This document shows, piece by piece, positions 24,098 to 32,938 of a stretch of DNA of 64,000 bases; the first letter of the stretch is position 1, and every line of letters starts with the position of its first letter. A program made the translations under genes and the position numbers. Below the pieces are notes generated by a model. That model did not search any database. It had not been told where the DNA came from and was given only the letters and a program-made list of their open reading frames with translations. The stretch lies in NCBI GenBank assembly GCA_900321605.1, contig ONWR01000007.1, positions 88,376-152,375 on the forward strand, read 5' to 3'. The DNA is from an uncultured Bacteroidales bacterium. Its GTDB lineage: Bacteria; Bacteroidota; Bacteroidia; Bacteroidales; Paludibacteraceae.

Positions 24098-25356
24098 AAG
24101 CGTTAATGTTCGGTTGGGAGTTTCCCCCTCATATCTTAGGCGGTTTAGGAACAGCCAGCTATGGTCTGACCCGTGGTATGGCTCAACAGCCAGACATGGA
24201 GATCACATTCGTCATTCCCAAACCATGGGGCGACGAGGATCAGTCGTTCCTGCGTATCATTGGCGCCAACAGCGTGCCGGTCGTATGGAAAGATGTCGAT
24301 TACAACTACGTTAAACAGCGCATGGAAGGCAGGATGAGTCCTGAGGACTACTACCGTTTCCGTGACGGAATCCGTTATGACTACCGTCGTATCGGCACAG
24401 ACGACCTCGGTTGCATCGGTTTCTCGGGTCGCTATCCCGATAACTTGATCGAAGAGATCAGCAACTACGAGGCTGTAGCATCCGTGCTCGCGCACACCTT
24501 GGATTTCGATATCATCCACAGCCATGACTGGTTGACGTATCCAGCTGGCGTCTTCGCCAAGCAGATCAGCGGCAAGCCACTGGTGATACACGTACACGCT
24601 ACGGATTTCGACAGAAGTCGCGGTAACGTCAATCCGACGGTTTTCTCTATTGAGAAACGCGGCATGGAGATGGCAGATCATATCATATGCGTAAGTAACC
24701 TGACTCGTAACACGGTCATTGAGAAATACGGAATTGACCCGCGTAAGGTAAGCACCGTACACAATGCCGTAGAGCCGTTGGCTCATCCGGAAGAGTTCAC
24801 CAAGCCTGCGCGCAAAGACAAACTCGTCACTTTCTTGGGTCGTATCACGATGCAGAAAGGACCGGAGTATTTCGTAGAGGCAGCAGCACGCGTATTGAGC
24901 AAGACCGACGGCGTACGATTCGTGATGGCGGGTAGCGGCGACAAGATGGCAGAGATGATTGATCTCGTAGCCAAACGCGGTATCGCCGATAAGTTCCACT
25001 TCCCGGGCTTCATGCGCGGCAAGCAGGTACAAGAGATGCTCGCTATGAGTGATGTCTATATCATGCCGAGTGTGAGTGAGCCGTTCGGTATCAGTCCGTT
25101 GGAGGCTATGCAGGTCGGCTGTCCGTCGATCATCTCCCATCAGTCGGGTTGCGCAGAGATTCTCCAGCACGCGATCAAGACCGATTACTGGGACATCGAC
25201 GCGATGGCAGATGCTATCTATGCGATCGTCAAGTATCCGGCGCTGTACAAGAGCTTGCATGAACTCGGTATCGCTGAGGTGAACAACATCAAGTGGTCCG
25301 ACGCAGGATTGAAAGTGCGCAGGATCTACGACGGTGTGATCAATCATACGTTGTGA
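24094..25356 (+). CDS. GT4-family glycosyltransferase, probable glycogen synthase
   Basis: A 420-residue GT-B fold enzyme. The N-terminal domain starts MKALMFGWEFPPHILGGLGT, the typical donor-site glycine loop of starch and glycogen synthase-like proteins, with FDIIHSHDWLTYPAGVFA. The C-terminal domain has VTFLGRITMQKGPEYFVEAA, FHFPGFMRGKQVQEML and the nucleotide-sugar motif MPSVSEPFGISPLEAM. Its place between a debranching enzyme and a GH57 protein supports an alpha-glucan product. A GT4 maltodextrin or other alpha-glucan synthase is an alternative. Confidence 0.88.
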   Translation: MKALMFGWEFPPHILGGLGTASYGLTRGMAQQPDMEITFVIPKPWGDEDQSFLRIIGANSVPVVWKDVDYNYVKQRMEGRMSPEDYYRFRDGIRYDYRRIGTDDLGCIGFSGRYPDNLIEEISNYEAVASVLAHTLDFDIIHSHDWLTYPAGVFAKQISGKPLVIHVHATDFDRSRGNVNPTVFSIEKRGMEMADHIICVSNLTRNTVIEKYGIDPRKVSTVHNAVEPLAHPEEFTKPARKDKLVTFLGRITMQKGPEYFVEAAARVLSKTDGVRFVMAGSGDKMAEMIDLVAKRGIADKFHFPGFMRGKQVQEMLAMSDVYIMPSVSEPFGISPLEAMQVGCPSIISHQSGCAEILQHAIKTDYWDIDAMADAIYAIVKYPALYKSLHELGIAEVNNIKWSDAGLKVRRIYDGVINHTL

Positions 25357-25422
25357 TTTACCATTTGGTCATTTACCATTTGGTCATTTATTTAGTTATT
25401 TAACCATTTAGTAATTTATAGA
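25357..25422. repeat. atttaccatttggtc-type repeat tract
   Basis: About six 10-base units of the tttaccattt, tttggtcatt and tttagttatt kind fill the whole spacer between the GT4 and GH57 genes. Confidence 0.85.
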
Positions 25423-25425
25423 ATT

Positions 25426-26691
25426 ATGAAAAATATATGTTTTTGCTTCCAGATGCACAGTCCTTACCGTCTGAAGCGATATCGTTTCTTTGAAATCGGT
25501 CATGACCATTACTACTACGATGATTTGGCTACAGAGGAACATGTTAACTGGCTTGTACAGACTTCGTATCTGCCGCTTTGTCAGACCATCAAAGACATGA
25601 TCAACCTGAGTAAGGGTAAGTTCCATTGCTCTATCAGCATCAGCGGAACAATGATTGAGATGTTCGAGCAGTTCAACCCTGAGATGATCGACATCCTTAA
25701 GGAGTTGGCATCCACCAAGTGCGTGGAGTTCCTCGCTACTACGTACAGCTACACTTTGGCATCGGAGTACGATCAGGACGAGTTCAAGAAACAACTCAAG
25801 CTGCAAGGCGAGTTGTTGGAGAGCATCTTCGGTGTAAAGGCTCAGACCGTTTGGAACACCGAGTTGCTGTACACCGACGAGACTGCATTTAACCTGAACA
25901 AGATGGGTTACAAAGTGATGATGACCGAAGGAGCCAAGCATGTGATCAGCTGGAAGAGCCCGAACCGTGTATTCCAGTCGGCAGGTTCTCCGAAGATGAA
26001 AGTGCTGCTGCGTAACACGAACCTGAGCGATGAACTCAGTTTCCATTTCTCGGATCCTAACTGGGCTAATTTCCCGATAGACGCAGAGAAATATGCGAAC
26101 CAGCTTCAGGCTCTGCCGGAAGGTGAGGACATCATCAATATCTGGGTCGGCGCCGAGACCTTTGGTGTTCGTCAGAATGCCGGAACCGGTATCTTCGACT
26201 TCCTTAAGGCGCTGCCGTACTACGCTATGGAGCGTGAGATCGGCTTTATGACACCTTCGGAGGCTGCGAAGAAATTGTCCGCTGAAGATGTATTGTCGAG
26301 CCCGTATCCGTTGACTTGGAGCGGTGAGGCAAAAGACCTGAGCATCTTCACCGGTAATGATTTGCAGCAAGAAGCTATCCATAAACTGTTTGCTGTAGCA
26401 GAGCGTGTGCATCTTTGCCAAGACAAAGCGCTGAAGACCAATTGGCTGCGTCTGCAGGATGCGAACTACCTGCATAACATGAACCACATCGACCAAGGCG
26501 AGACGCAGTACGAATCGGCTTACGATGCGTTCATCAACTATATGAATATCCTGTCCGACTTCCTGCAGACCGTGGAAGAGCAGTATCCGACAACTATCGA
26601 GAACGAGGAACTCAACGAACTGCTCAAGACGATCCGCAACCAAGAAGAGGAGATTCAGGAACTTCAGGCTAAACTGAAGAAGAAGAAATAA
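25426..26691 (+). CDS. GH57-family alpha-amylase-like protein, catalytic acid/base apparently missing
   Basis: A 421-residue GH57 protein. The N-terminal histidine of region 1 is in CFCFQMHSPYRLKRYR. The expected nucleophile glutamate is present in TVWNTELLYTDE (about residue 146). In the region-4 motif, active alpha-amylases have an Asp two residues before the Glu (DYETFG). Here the sequence is WVGAETFGVRQNAGTGIFDF, so Gly replaces that Asp. This predicts a binding or regulatory protein, or unusual chemistry. The C-terminal 35 residues form a Glu/Lys-rich coiled coil (NEELNELLKTIRNQEEEIQE). It lies last in the glycogen gene block, followed by a GC-rich hairpin and the porin gene. Confidence 0.88.
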   Translation: MKNICFCFQMHSPYRLKRYRFFEIGHDHYYYDDLATEEHVNWLVQTSYLPLCQTIKDMINLSKGKFHCSISISGTMIEMFEQFNPEMIDILKELASTKCVEFLATTYSYTLASEYDQDEFKKQLKLQGELLESIFGVKAQTVWNTELLYTDETAFNLNKMGYKVMMTEGAKHVISWKSPNRVFQSAGSPKMKVLLRNTNLSDELSFHFSDPNWANFPIDAEKYANQLQALPEGEDIINIWVGAETFGVRQNAGTGIFDFLKALPYYAMEREIGFMTPSEAAKKLSAEDVLSSPYPLTWSGEAKDLSIFTGNDLQQEAIHKLFAVAERVHLCQDKALKTNWLRLQDANYLHNMNHIDQGETQYESAYDAFINYMNILSDFLQTVEEQYPTTIENEELNELLKTIRNQEEEIQELQAKLKKKK

Positions 26692-26705
26692 AGAACCCCA
26701 CCCCG

Positions 26706-26725
26706 CCCTCCCCACAAGGGGAGGG
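26706..26725. repeat. GC-rich hairpin CCCTCCCC-ACAA-GGGGAGGG
   Basis: A perfect 8-bp stem with a 4-base loop lies 14 bases after the GH57 stop. It is followed by a purine run (ggaggagg) that may serve as ribosome binding site for the porin gene. A similar cctccct...gagggg word is inside mpl near 47434. Confidence 0.6.
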
Positions 26726-26743
26726 GGAGGAGGATACGCTATT

Positions 26744-28603
26744 TTGTACAAACGATTATTCATAGTATTAGTGCTGTTGGCAGCGACCCTTGTGGCCGCT
26801 GCCAAACCGCCGCGTTTCGATATCGACATACAGACGCGGTACTCGACGAGCAGCGCCTTCAACGGCAACGTGCTCGTTTCGCCTATCGAGAGCCGTATCG
26901 TACAAGAGCGACTGACGACGATTGATGATCCACTTGCCGCCAGTTGGCAGGCATATGTGGTGACACCGCAGCAACAACGGTATTTCAACACCACTACTCC
27001 CTTCTCCACCATCTCCTACAAGCGAGGATTTACCAACGGGCACGAGGAGAACGATGTCAGTTTTCTGTTCACCGGAAATATCAACCGGCGTCTGAACTTA
27101 GGCACAGAGATGGAGTATCTGAATTCAGCCGGTCACTACGCCAACACCGCAGGCAAGCTGTTTAGAGGAAGCGTTTGGGGCAGTTATGACGGCAATCACT
27201 ATAGTATGCATGCCGCATTGAGTTGGAGTCAGCTCAGTTCGTTTGACAATGGTGGTGTACAAGACGTAAATGAGTTGAGCGGTAAACTGTCTCCGGGCGA
27301 TATACCGGTACGACTGAACGCTATGACACGGTACCGGTACATCAGCGGGTACCTGCATAACCAATATGCTATCACCCGCCAACGCGAGTATATCGATTCG
27401 ATAGAGGTCAAGGTGGACGGCAAACGTGTGAAGCGTGATACAGTAAAGATACAGCATATCCCGCTTATCACTTTCTCGCATATCTTCGAGACCAACAACT
27501 CCAACAGGCGCTATATAGAGAAAGAGACGGACACCACGTTCTATCCCGTGACGTACTACGACTCGATCAGTACGCATGACACGACGGACGTGCTGACGAT
27601 ACGGAATACCGTTGCTGTCACGTTCTGCGAGGCATACAACACCAAGCTCAAGTTCGGTGCTACTGTCTTTGCCATGAACGAGTGTCAGCGGTTCTTACAT
27701 GACTCCGAGCCGTATGACAGCGCAGGGGTCTATGACTACCGATGGAAGAACAACACGTTTGTGGGAGGATCGATCCACAAGCACAGCGGAGCCAATGTGC
27801 TCTACACCATCGAGGGACAAGTATGTCTGCTGGGTTACAAGATAGGTGAGTTCGATGTACATGGCAAATTAGATACGAAATTCAATGTGGGCGGTAACAC
27901 CTTATATATAGGCGCGCGTGCATACGCGAAGAGCATAGCTCCGAGTCCGTATTGGCAACGTTTCCGCTCGAACCATATATGCTGGGATAATAACTTCGGG
28001 TTCACTTACCGCTTCCTTGGAGGAGCGACTATCGCTTACCCCACCAAATGGATCAAGCCCAGTATCGATTTCAGTTTTGAGAATCAAACTCATCCGATCT
28101 ACACTTCCGCAGAGGACTGGAAACCAAGGCAATACGGCGGAAGTGTACAACTTATCACAGGCGATATAGGTCTGGATCTGACCACGCCTTGGATTAACTT
28201 GGAGAACCGCGTGGTGATCCAACATAGTACCAACGACAGCGTGATGCCGGTACCTCTGGTCATCCTGCAAAACCGCCTCTACTACCACGGCGTATGGTTT
28301 AGACGAGCGATGGAGGCACAAATAGGTGTGGATCTGCGTTATTTCACGCGTTACCACTCGCCGGTTCTATGTCCTGCAACGGGTCTTTTTGCTACCCAGC
28401 AGGAAGTGAAGACCGGTAATTACCCGTGGATGAGCGTATATGCCAATTTCTACGTACGCTCTATCCGTCTGCGTTTCTTTGCGCAGTATCAACATCTTAA
28501 CCATTTATTCATGAAAAAGAGTAATGAATATTTGGCAATGCCGGGCTACCCCACTAACCACGATGTCTTTAGAGCAGGACTTGCTTGGCACTTTTATAAT
28601 TGA
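26744..28603 (+). CDS. putative outer membrane porin (Porin_10-type)
   Basis: A 619-residue exported protein with signal peptide MYKRLFIVLVLLAATLVAAA. The rest is rich in alternating aromatic and polar strands (GNINRRLNLGTEMEYL, GSVWGSYDGNHYSMHAAL, DIGLDLTTPWINLENRV) and ends in an aromatic C-terminus (AGLAWHFYN), as in beta-barrel outer membrane proteins. It matches my memory of the Bacteroidetes putative porin family. TTG at 26744 is the only start that keeps the full signal peptide, and it follows a purine-rich ribosome site by about 11 bases. The link to the glycogen genes is only by position. Confidence 0.78.
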   Translation: MYKRLFIVLVLLAATLVAAAKPPRFDIDIQTRYSTSSAFNGNVLVSPIESRIVQERLTTIDDPLAASWQAYVVTPQQQRYFNTTTPFSTISYKRGFTNGHEENDVSFLFTGNINRRLNLGTEMEYLNSAGHYANTAGKLFRGSVWGSYDGNHYSMHAALSWSQLSSFDNGGVQDVNELSGKLSPGDIPVRLNAMTRYRYISGYLHNQYAITRQREYIDSIEVKVDGKRVKRDTVKIQHIPLITFSHIFETNNSNRRYIEKETDTTFYPVTYYDSISTHDTTDVLTIRNTVAVTFCEAYNTKLKFGATVFAMNECQRFLHDSEPYDSAGVYDYRWKNNTFVGGSIHKHSGANVLYTIEGQVCLLGYKIGEFDVHGKLDTKFNVGGNTLYIGARAYAKSIAPSPYWQRFRSNHICWDNNFGFTYRFLGGATIAYPTKWIKPSIDFSFENQTHPIYTSAEDWKPRQYGGSVQLITGDIGLDLTTPWINLENRVVIQHSTNDSVMPVPLVILQNRLYYHGVWFRRAMEAQIGVDLRYFTRYHSPVLCPATGLFATQQEVKTGNYPWMSVYANFYVRSIRLRFFAQYQHLNHLFMKKSNEYLAMPGYPTNHDVFRAGLAWHFYN

Positions 28604-28718
28604 AAATTTGAAGATTTGAAAATTTGAAAATTTGAAGATTTGAAGATTTGAAGATTTGAAAATTTGAAGATTTGAAGATTTGAAGATTTGAAGATTTGAA
28701 AATTTGAAAATTTGAAAA
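28604..28718. repeat. about 14 tandem 8-bp units (atttgaag/aatttgaa)
   Basis: An almost perfect array of 8-mers begins at the porin stop codon and ends about 22 bases before clpC. The same family appears in the upp leader. Confidence 0.9.
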
Positions 28719-28740
28719 TACGTATTAGTCAATTAATATA

Positions 28741-31014
28741 ATGATTGTTACACAGAATTTAAATAAGGTTCTTGTATATATGCAGGAGGAGGCAGAGCGT
28801 TTATGCAGTCCTGCTATCGAACCGGAGCATATGCTGCTGGCTATCATCCGTTTGGGTGAAGGTTCGGCGTATGACTTGCTGCTCCGTGCCGATTTCCGAG
28901 CAGAAGAGGCGAAAGCATCTATTGAGAACAACATACGAGGAGAAGAACATCCGGAGAAACTGCTACGTAACGCACAAGTAGACCGGATTTTACGAATTGC
29001 GGAGTCTATCAGCCGCGAATACAAGGCAGAGGTGGTTTGTACCGCTCATGTGCTGTTGGCTATTTTGCGCGAACAGATCAACAAGGCAGCTTCGTATTTA
29101 GAAGATGTATGGGGTATCAGTTATGAGCAGTTAGTGGAGATATACGGTCAGCCGCACTATACCTTCCAGACGCCGACTAACGGAGCTAACCAAATGGGAG
29201 ATGTCAACGATGCTCCTTGGCAACCGCAACAACCGCAACAGAAAGGAAAGAAGAACAGCACTTCTGCACTGGACAAATACGGGAGGGACTTGACGAAGTT
29301 GGCTGAAAACGGCAAACTGGATCCTGTAGTGGGACGCGAAGATGAGATTGAACGCGTGCTGCAGATCCTGAGCCGACGCAAGAAGAACAACCCTATCCTC
29401 ATCGGCGAACCCGGTGTGGGTAAGTCTGCCATCGTCGAAGGCTTGGCACTGCGGATCATGGCGGACAAGACCGGAGCACTGCAGGGCAAACGTATCGTGA
29501 CCCTCGACATCGCTTCTATGGTAGCCGGTACGACGTACCGCGGTCAGTTCGAAGAGCGCATGAAAAACGTCCTTACCGAACTGCGTGAGCATCCCGAGAT
29601 CATCCTTTTCATCGATGAGATACATACGATCATCGGCGCCGGAAACGCGTCGGGTTCGTTGGATGCAGCTAACATCCTCAAGCCTGCTTTGGCGCGAGGC
29701 GAAGTACAGTGCATCGGCGCTACCACCACGGCTGAGTACGCTAAGTCGATAGAGAAAGACGGCGCACTCGAACGCCGATTCCAGAAAGTGACCGTAAGAC
29801 CGACCACAGGCGATGAGACCTTTAAAATCCTCACGAGGCTTAGCGAACACTATGCACACTATCATCATGTGATCTACACGCGCGAAGTGCTCAAGGCTTG
29901 TGTGGGACTGAGCGAACGATACCTCACCGACCGTTCATTCCCTGACAAAGCGATCGATGTCATGGACGAAGTGGGCGCACGCAGTCATGCGCAGCAGATC
30001 AGCCCCAAAGAGACTGACCCGGCATATACTATCACCACCGACGATGTAGCAGGGGTAGTGAGCATGATGTCCGGTGTACCGGTTCAACGGGTAGCGACCG
30101 CCGAGAACGAACGACTCCGTACGATGGGCGAGACCTTGAGAAGACGCATCATCGGACAGGACAAAGCCGTAGAGACCGTCGTCAAAGCTATTCAGCGAAG
30201 CCGTCTCGGACTGAGAGACCCCAAACGACCGATAGGCACGTTCTTCTTCTTGGGACAAACGGGTGTCGGCAAGACCTATCTGGCACAATGTCTGGCAGAA
30301 GAGCTGTTCGGAAGCAAAGATGCGCTTATCCGGTTCGACATGTCCGAATATATGGAGAAACATACGGTGAGTCTGCTCGTGGGTGCTCCTCCGGGATACG
30401 TAGCACACGAAGAAGGAGGCAAACTGACCGAAGCAGTACGGCGCAAACCCTACTCCATCGTGCTCTTTGACGAGATAGAGAAAGCACATCCGGATATCTT
30501 CAACATCCTGCTGCAGGTATTGGACGAAGGCCGTCTTACTGATCGTCAGGGACATATCGTCGATTTCCGCAATACCATCATCGTGCTGACCAGCAACGTG
30601 GGAACGAGACAAGTCATGGAGTTCGGAGGAGGTGTCGGATTCAACTCCGGAGCGATGGATCAGAAAGAGACGAACCGCATGCTGCTCAAAGCGCTGCAGA
30701 AGCAGTTCCCGCCGGAGTTCGTCAACCGTATCGATAATGTCGTTACTTTCGAGCCGCTCAACAAAGAGACCATCGGTCAAATTGTCCGCATCGAGATCGG
30801 TCTGCTGCAACAACGTCTGAAGACACACGGTCATCAGCTCAGCGTCACACCGGAGGCAGTAGGCGAGATCGTGGAGAAGAGTTACGATACCAAAAACGGC
30901 GCACGCCCCGTCAAACGTGCTGTGCAGACCTATCTCGAAGACCCGCTCACAGAGATATTACTGCGCAAACCAAATCAAAAACGTATAACCATAAAAAAAA
31001 TAGAACAAGTATGA
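28741..31014 (+). CDS. clpC: ATP-dependent Clp protease ATP-binding subunit (ClpA/ClpC type)
   Basis: A 757-residue AAA+ unfoldase that feeds substrates to ClpP. Residues 1-145 are the double Clp-N repeat (PAIEPEHMLLAIIRLGEG, CTAHVLLAILREQINKA). The first ATPase domain has Walker A GEPGVGKSAIVEG (about 220) and ILFIDEIHTIIGAG. The second has LGQTGVGKTYLAQ (about 505), VVLFDEIEKAHPD and a C-terminal D2-small domain. It is shorter than B. subtilis ClpC because the middle region is brief. It overlaps the thioredoxin gene by 4 bases (ATGA). Confidence 0.93.
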   Translation: MIVTQNLNKVLVYMQEEAERLCSPAIEPEHMLLAIIRLGEGSAYDLLLRADFRAEEAKASIENNIRGEEHPEKLLRNAQVDRILRIAESISREYKAEVVCTAHVLLAILREQINKAASYLEDVWGISYEQLVEIYGQPHYTFQTPTNGANQMGDVNDAPWQPQQPQQKGKKNSTSALDKYGRDLTKLAENGKLDPVVGREDEIERVLQILSRRKKNNPILIGEPGVGKSAIVEGLALRIMADKTGALQGKRIVTLDIASMVAGTTYRGQFEERMKNVLTELREHPEIILFIDEIHTIIGAGNASGSLDAANILKPALARGEVQCIGATTTAEYAKSIEKDGALERRFQKVTVRPTTGDETFKILTRLSEHYAHYHHVIYTREVLKACVGLSERYLTDRSFPDKAIDVMDEVGARSHAQQISPKETDPAYTITTDDVAGVVSMMSGVPVQRVATAENERLRTMGETLRRRIIGQDKAVETVVKAIQRSRLGLRDPKRPIGTFFFLGQTGVGKTYLAQCLAEELFGSKDALIRFDMSEYMEKHTVSLLVGAPPGYVAHEEGGKLTEAVRRKPYSIVLFDEIEKAHPDIFNILLQVLDEGRLTDRQGHIVDFRNTIIVLTSNVGTRQVMEFGGGVGFNSGAMDQKETNRMLLKALQKQFPPEFVNRIDNVVTFEPLNKETIGQIVRIEIGLLQQRLKTHGHQLSVTPEAVGEIVEKSYDTKNGARPVKRAVQTYLEDPLTEILLRKPNQKRITIKKIEQV

Positions 31015-31325
31015 CAGTAGAAATTACAGACGCTAACATCAAGGATGTGATTGCGTCAGGCAAACCGTTAGTAGTAGATTTTTGGGCAGCATGGTGCGGT
31101 CCATGCAAAATGATGCTGCCTATTTTAGAGGAATTGAGCAACGAGTATGAAGGTAAAGTGGTAGTAGGCAAACTCAATGTAGATGATAACCCTGATACAT
31201 GCGAAGAGTACGGTATTATGAATATCCCGACGATGCTCTTCTTCCAGAACGGTGAATTGGTAAATCGCCACGTTGGAGCATGCAGAAAACAGGATTTAGC
31301 ACAACTTTTTGACAGTTTATTGTAA
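31011..31325 (+). CDS. trxA: thioredoxin
   Basis: A 104-residue single-domain thioredoxin, the cytosolic disulfide reductant. The active site is WAAWCGPCKMMLPIL (about 24-38), with the cis-proline loop NIPTMLFFQNGE. No signal peptide. It is translationally coupled to clpC (ATGA overlap), which suggests a joint role in protein quality control. A terminator follows directly. Confidence 0.96.
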   Translation: MTVEITDANIKDVIASGKPLVVDFWAAWCGPCKMMLPILEELSNEYEGKVVVGKLNVDDNPDTCEEYGIMNIPTMLFFQNGELVNRHVGACRKQDLAQLFDSLL

Positions 31326-31350
31326 AAAAACGCAGAAAAATGCGTTTTTA
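31326..31350 (+). terminator. terminator of the clpC-trxA unit
   Basis: AAAAACGCA and TGCGTTTTT form a 9-bp stem with a 6-base loop ending in a T run, starting at the trxA stop codon. Confidence 0.85.
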
Positions 31351-31382
31351 TTTGCACATGTCAAAAAAAAGCAGTACCTTTG
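31351..31382 (+). promoter_or_regulatory. promoter for the leader/tRNA-Arg/rpoD region
   Basis: TTTG (31351-31354), 20 bases, TACCTTTG (31375-31382). The spacer CACATGTCAAAAAAAAGCAG is nearly identical to those at 40104-40123 and 43490-43509. Confidence 0.9.
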
Positions 31383-31393
31383 CACGCTAATTG

Positions 31394-31544
31394 CCTATTT
31401 AGGCACGTTTTTTGTGTGCCAATAGGACATAGAAAGGAGAGTTGTAAGACCCTCCTAGGCGGAAGCAAACAACAAAAAAAGTGAAGGGGAGTTAAAACCC
31501 CTTCCGGCGGAGGCCGGTTTCCCCGTTTAACGGGGACACCTCCG
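31394..31544 (+). ncRNA. structured leader ahead of tRNA-Arg, three hairpins
   Basis: Three stem-loops follow the promoter: CCTATT..GGCAC with GTGCC..AATAGG (31394-31426), GAAGGGG with CCCCTTC (31483-31504), and CGGAGG..CCCCG with CGGGG..CCTCCG (31508-31544). The last ends exactly at the first base of the tRNA. It is probably a 5' leader removed by RNase P. I recognise no known RNA family. Confidence 0.55.
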
Positions 31545-31618
31545 GGTCCGGTAGCTCAGCTGGATAGAGCAACAGCCTTCTAAGCTGTGGGTCTCGGGTT
31601 CGAATCCCGACCGGATCA
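31545..31618 (+). tRNA. tRNA-Arg (anticodon TCT)
   Basis: A 74-base cloverleaf. The acceptor arms are GGTCCGG and CCGGATC with discriminator A. The D arm is GCTC..GAGC. The anticodon arm ACAGC-CTTCTAA-GCTGT gives anticodon TCT. The T arm is TCGGG-TTCGAAT-CCCGA. CCA is not encoded. It decodes AGA and possibly AGG. Confidence 0.96.
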
Positions 31619-31627
31619 CTCGCGTTC

Positions 31628-31684
31628 GGCAATCGGTGTGCAAAGGTCGATACCGCTCTGCTAAATCGACAGGCAACCGATGCC
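31628..31684 (+). ncRNA. nested hairpin between tRNA-Arg and rpoD
   Basis: GGC and ATCGGT pair with ACCGAT and GCC around an inner stem GTCGAT/ATCGAC. This gives a 57-base nested structure starting 10 bases after the tRNA. It may be a processing signal or part of the rpoD leader. Confidence 0.5.
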
Positions 31685-31693
31685 TCCGCTCTC

Positions 31694-31729
31694 CCCACCG
31701 GACGCACTACGTTAGCGTCCGTCGGGGAC
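31694..31729. repeat. 35-bp palindromic element, copy 1 (CCGGACG...CGTCCGTCGG)
   Basis: An interrupted palindrome CCCC-CCGGACGC-acta-cgtta-GCGTCCGTCGGGG in the rpoD leader. A near-identical copy is at 60715-60750. Confidence 0.8.
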
Positions 31730-31776
31730 CCCGAAAGGGAGAACATTATAAGAACATCGTATATTACTTATTATAG

Positions 31777-32637
31777 ATGCGTCAATTAAAGATTACAAAA
31801 TCAATCACCAACCGTGAGTCAGCAAGTCTGGACAAGTATCTTCAAGAGATCGGTCGTGAGGAGCTGATAACCGTTGACCGTGAGGTAGAATTGGCAGGTC
31901 GTATCCGTAATGGAGACCGCGCAGCACTGGAGGAACTTGTCCGGAGTAACCTACGCTTTGTAGTGTCTGTAGCCAAGCAATACCAGAACCAAGGATTGAG
32001 TCTGCCCGATTTGATTAACGAGGGCAACCTTGGACTGATTAAGGCTGCAGAGAAATTCGACGAGACCCGTGGATTCAAGTTCATCTCCTATGCCGTATGG
32101 TGGATTCGTCAATCTATTCTCCAAGCACTCGCCGAGCAAAGCCGTATCGTGCGTCTGCCGCTCAATCAGGTCGGTTCGCTTAACAAGATCAACAAGGCTT
32201 ATCAGCGTTTCGAGCAAGAACACGAGCGCAAGCCGAGTGCTGAGGAGTTAGCGGAAGAGCTGGACATGCCGGTAGATAAGATCGCGGACACGCTCAAGAT
32301 GTCGGGTCGTCACGTGAGTGTCGATGCGCCGTTTGTAGAAGGCGAGGACAACAGCTTGATCGATGTGATGGTCAACGAAGATTCCCCGAATGCGGACCGA
32401 GGTCTGATTAACGAATCGCTCTCTACCGAGATCAGCCGTGCTTTGGCTACGCTTACACCGCGTGAAGCGGACATCCTGCGTAAGTTCTTCGGCATCGGCA
32501 CTCCCGAGAAAACGCTCGAAGAGATCGGCGATGAACTGCACCTCACCCGTGAGCGTGTACGTCAGATCAAAGAGAAAGCAATCCGCAAACTCAATCAAGG
32601 CCAACGCAGCCACATTCTCATGACTTACTTAGGTTGA
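31777..32637 (+). CDS. rpoD: RNA polymerase primary sigma factor RpoD (short Bacteroidetes form)
   Basis: A 286-residue sigma-70. Region 1.2 is [20 protein letters not shown]. Region 2 has [21 protein letters not shown] and [16 protein letters not shown]. Region 3 has [23 protein letters not shown]. Region 4 has [14 protein letters not shown] and the helix-turn-helix [20 protein letters not shown]. Region 1.1 is absent, as usual in this phylum. It is the expected reader of the TTTG/TAnnTTTG promoters found throughout the window. No promoter was found between the tRNA and rpoD, so rpoD may be co-transcribed with tRNA-Arg. A strong terminator follows. Confidence 0.97.
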   Translation: MRQLKITKSITNRESASLDKYLQEIGREELITVDREVELAGRIRNGDRAALEELVRSNLRFVVSVAKQYQNQGLSLPDLINEGNLGLIKAAEKFDETRGFKFISYAVWWIRQSILQALAEQSRIVRLPLNQVGSLNKINKAYQRFEQEHERKPSAEELAEELDMPVDKIADTLKMSGRHVSVDAPFVEGEDNSLIDVMVNEDSPNADRGLINESLSTEISRALATLTPREADILRKFFGIGTPEKTLEEIGDELHLTRERVRQIKEKAIRKLNQGQRSHILMTYLG

Positions 32638-32648
32638 TGAAAATGGTA

Positions 32649-32674
32649 ACGCCTCCTTTCCGGAGGCGTTTTTC
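32649..32674 (+). terminator. rpoD terminator
   Basis: ACGCCTCC and GGAGGCGT form an 8-bp stem with a 5-base loop, followed by TTTT, 11 bases after the stop. Confidence 0.9.
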
Positions 32675-32685
32675 GTTTCATATAA

Positions 32686-32762
32686 AGGGTTAGAGGATTA
32701 GTGGGTTAGTGGGTTAGTGGGTTAGTGGGTTAGAGGGTTAGAGGTTAGAGGTTAGGGGGTTA
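32686..32762. repeat. tandem gttagtggg/gttagaggg units
   Basis: About eight 9-base units between the rpoD terminator and the small DNA-binding protein gene. The stop codon of that gene falls at the end of the array. Confidence 0.85.
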
Positions 32763-32936
32763 ATCGAACAAAGTGGGTTCGTCGGATTCGATTTTCCGGA
32801 GTATTGCCCGCATCAAGGACTCACGCACCAGACGACTGCGGTTCGTGACGTTATACCGTTCGCAGAAATGCTCCAATGCCCGTTGTTCTTTCTCATTGAG
32901 CAAGATCGTGATTCTATTGTTGCGGGGAGTTTTCAT
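32760..32936 (-). CDS. ribbon-helix-helix (CopG/Arc-like) DNA-binding protein, 58 aa
   Basis: A 58-residue frame from ATG 32936 to the stop at 32760-32762. It starts MKTPRNNRITILLNEKEQRA, continues LEHFCERYNVTNRSRLVRES and ends MRAILRKIESDEPTLFD. One beta strand (RITILL) followed by two helices with the N-R-S-R-L-V-R-E turn is the ribbon-helix-helix pattern. These proteins usually bind operators as dimers and are often autorepressors. It starts 2 bases after the stop of the outer membrane protein gene, so they are one operon. Its target is unknown. Confidence 0.75.
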   Translation of the reverse strand: MKTPRNNRITILLNEKEQRALEHFCERYNVTNRSRLVRESLMRAILRKIESDEPTLFD

Positions 32937-32938
32937 CG

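Noticed and set aside
25408-27012. A 534-codon open frame opposite the GH57 gene
   Set aside because: Antisense shadow that spans two genes and a repeat; composition is not protein-like.
28604-28718. Possible CRISPR array
   Set aside because: Units are 8 bp with no unique spacers and no cas genes nearby; it is a simple tandem repeat. The same holds for 10807-10910 and 45392-45499.
31777-32637. RpoD that looks truncated at the N-terminus
   Set aside because: Lack of region 1.1 and a length near 286 residues are normal for the primary sigma factor of Bacteroidetes.
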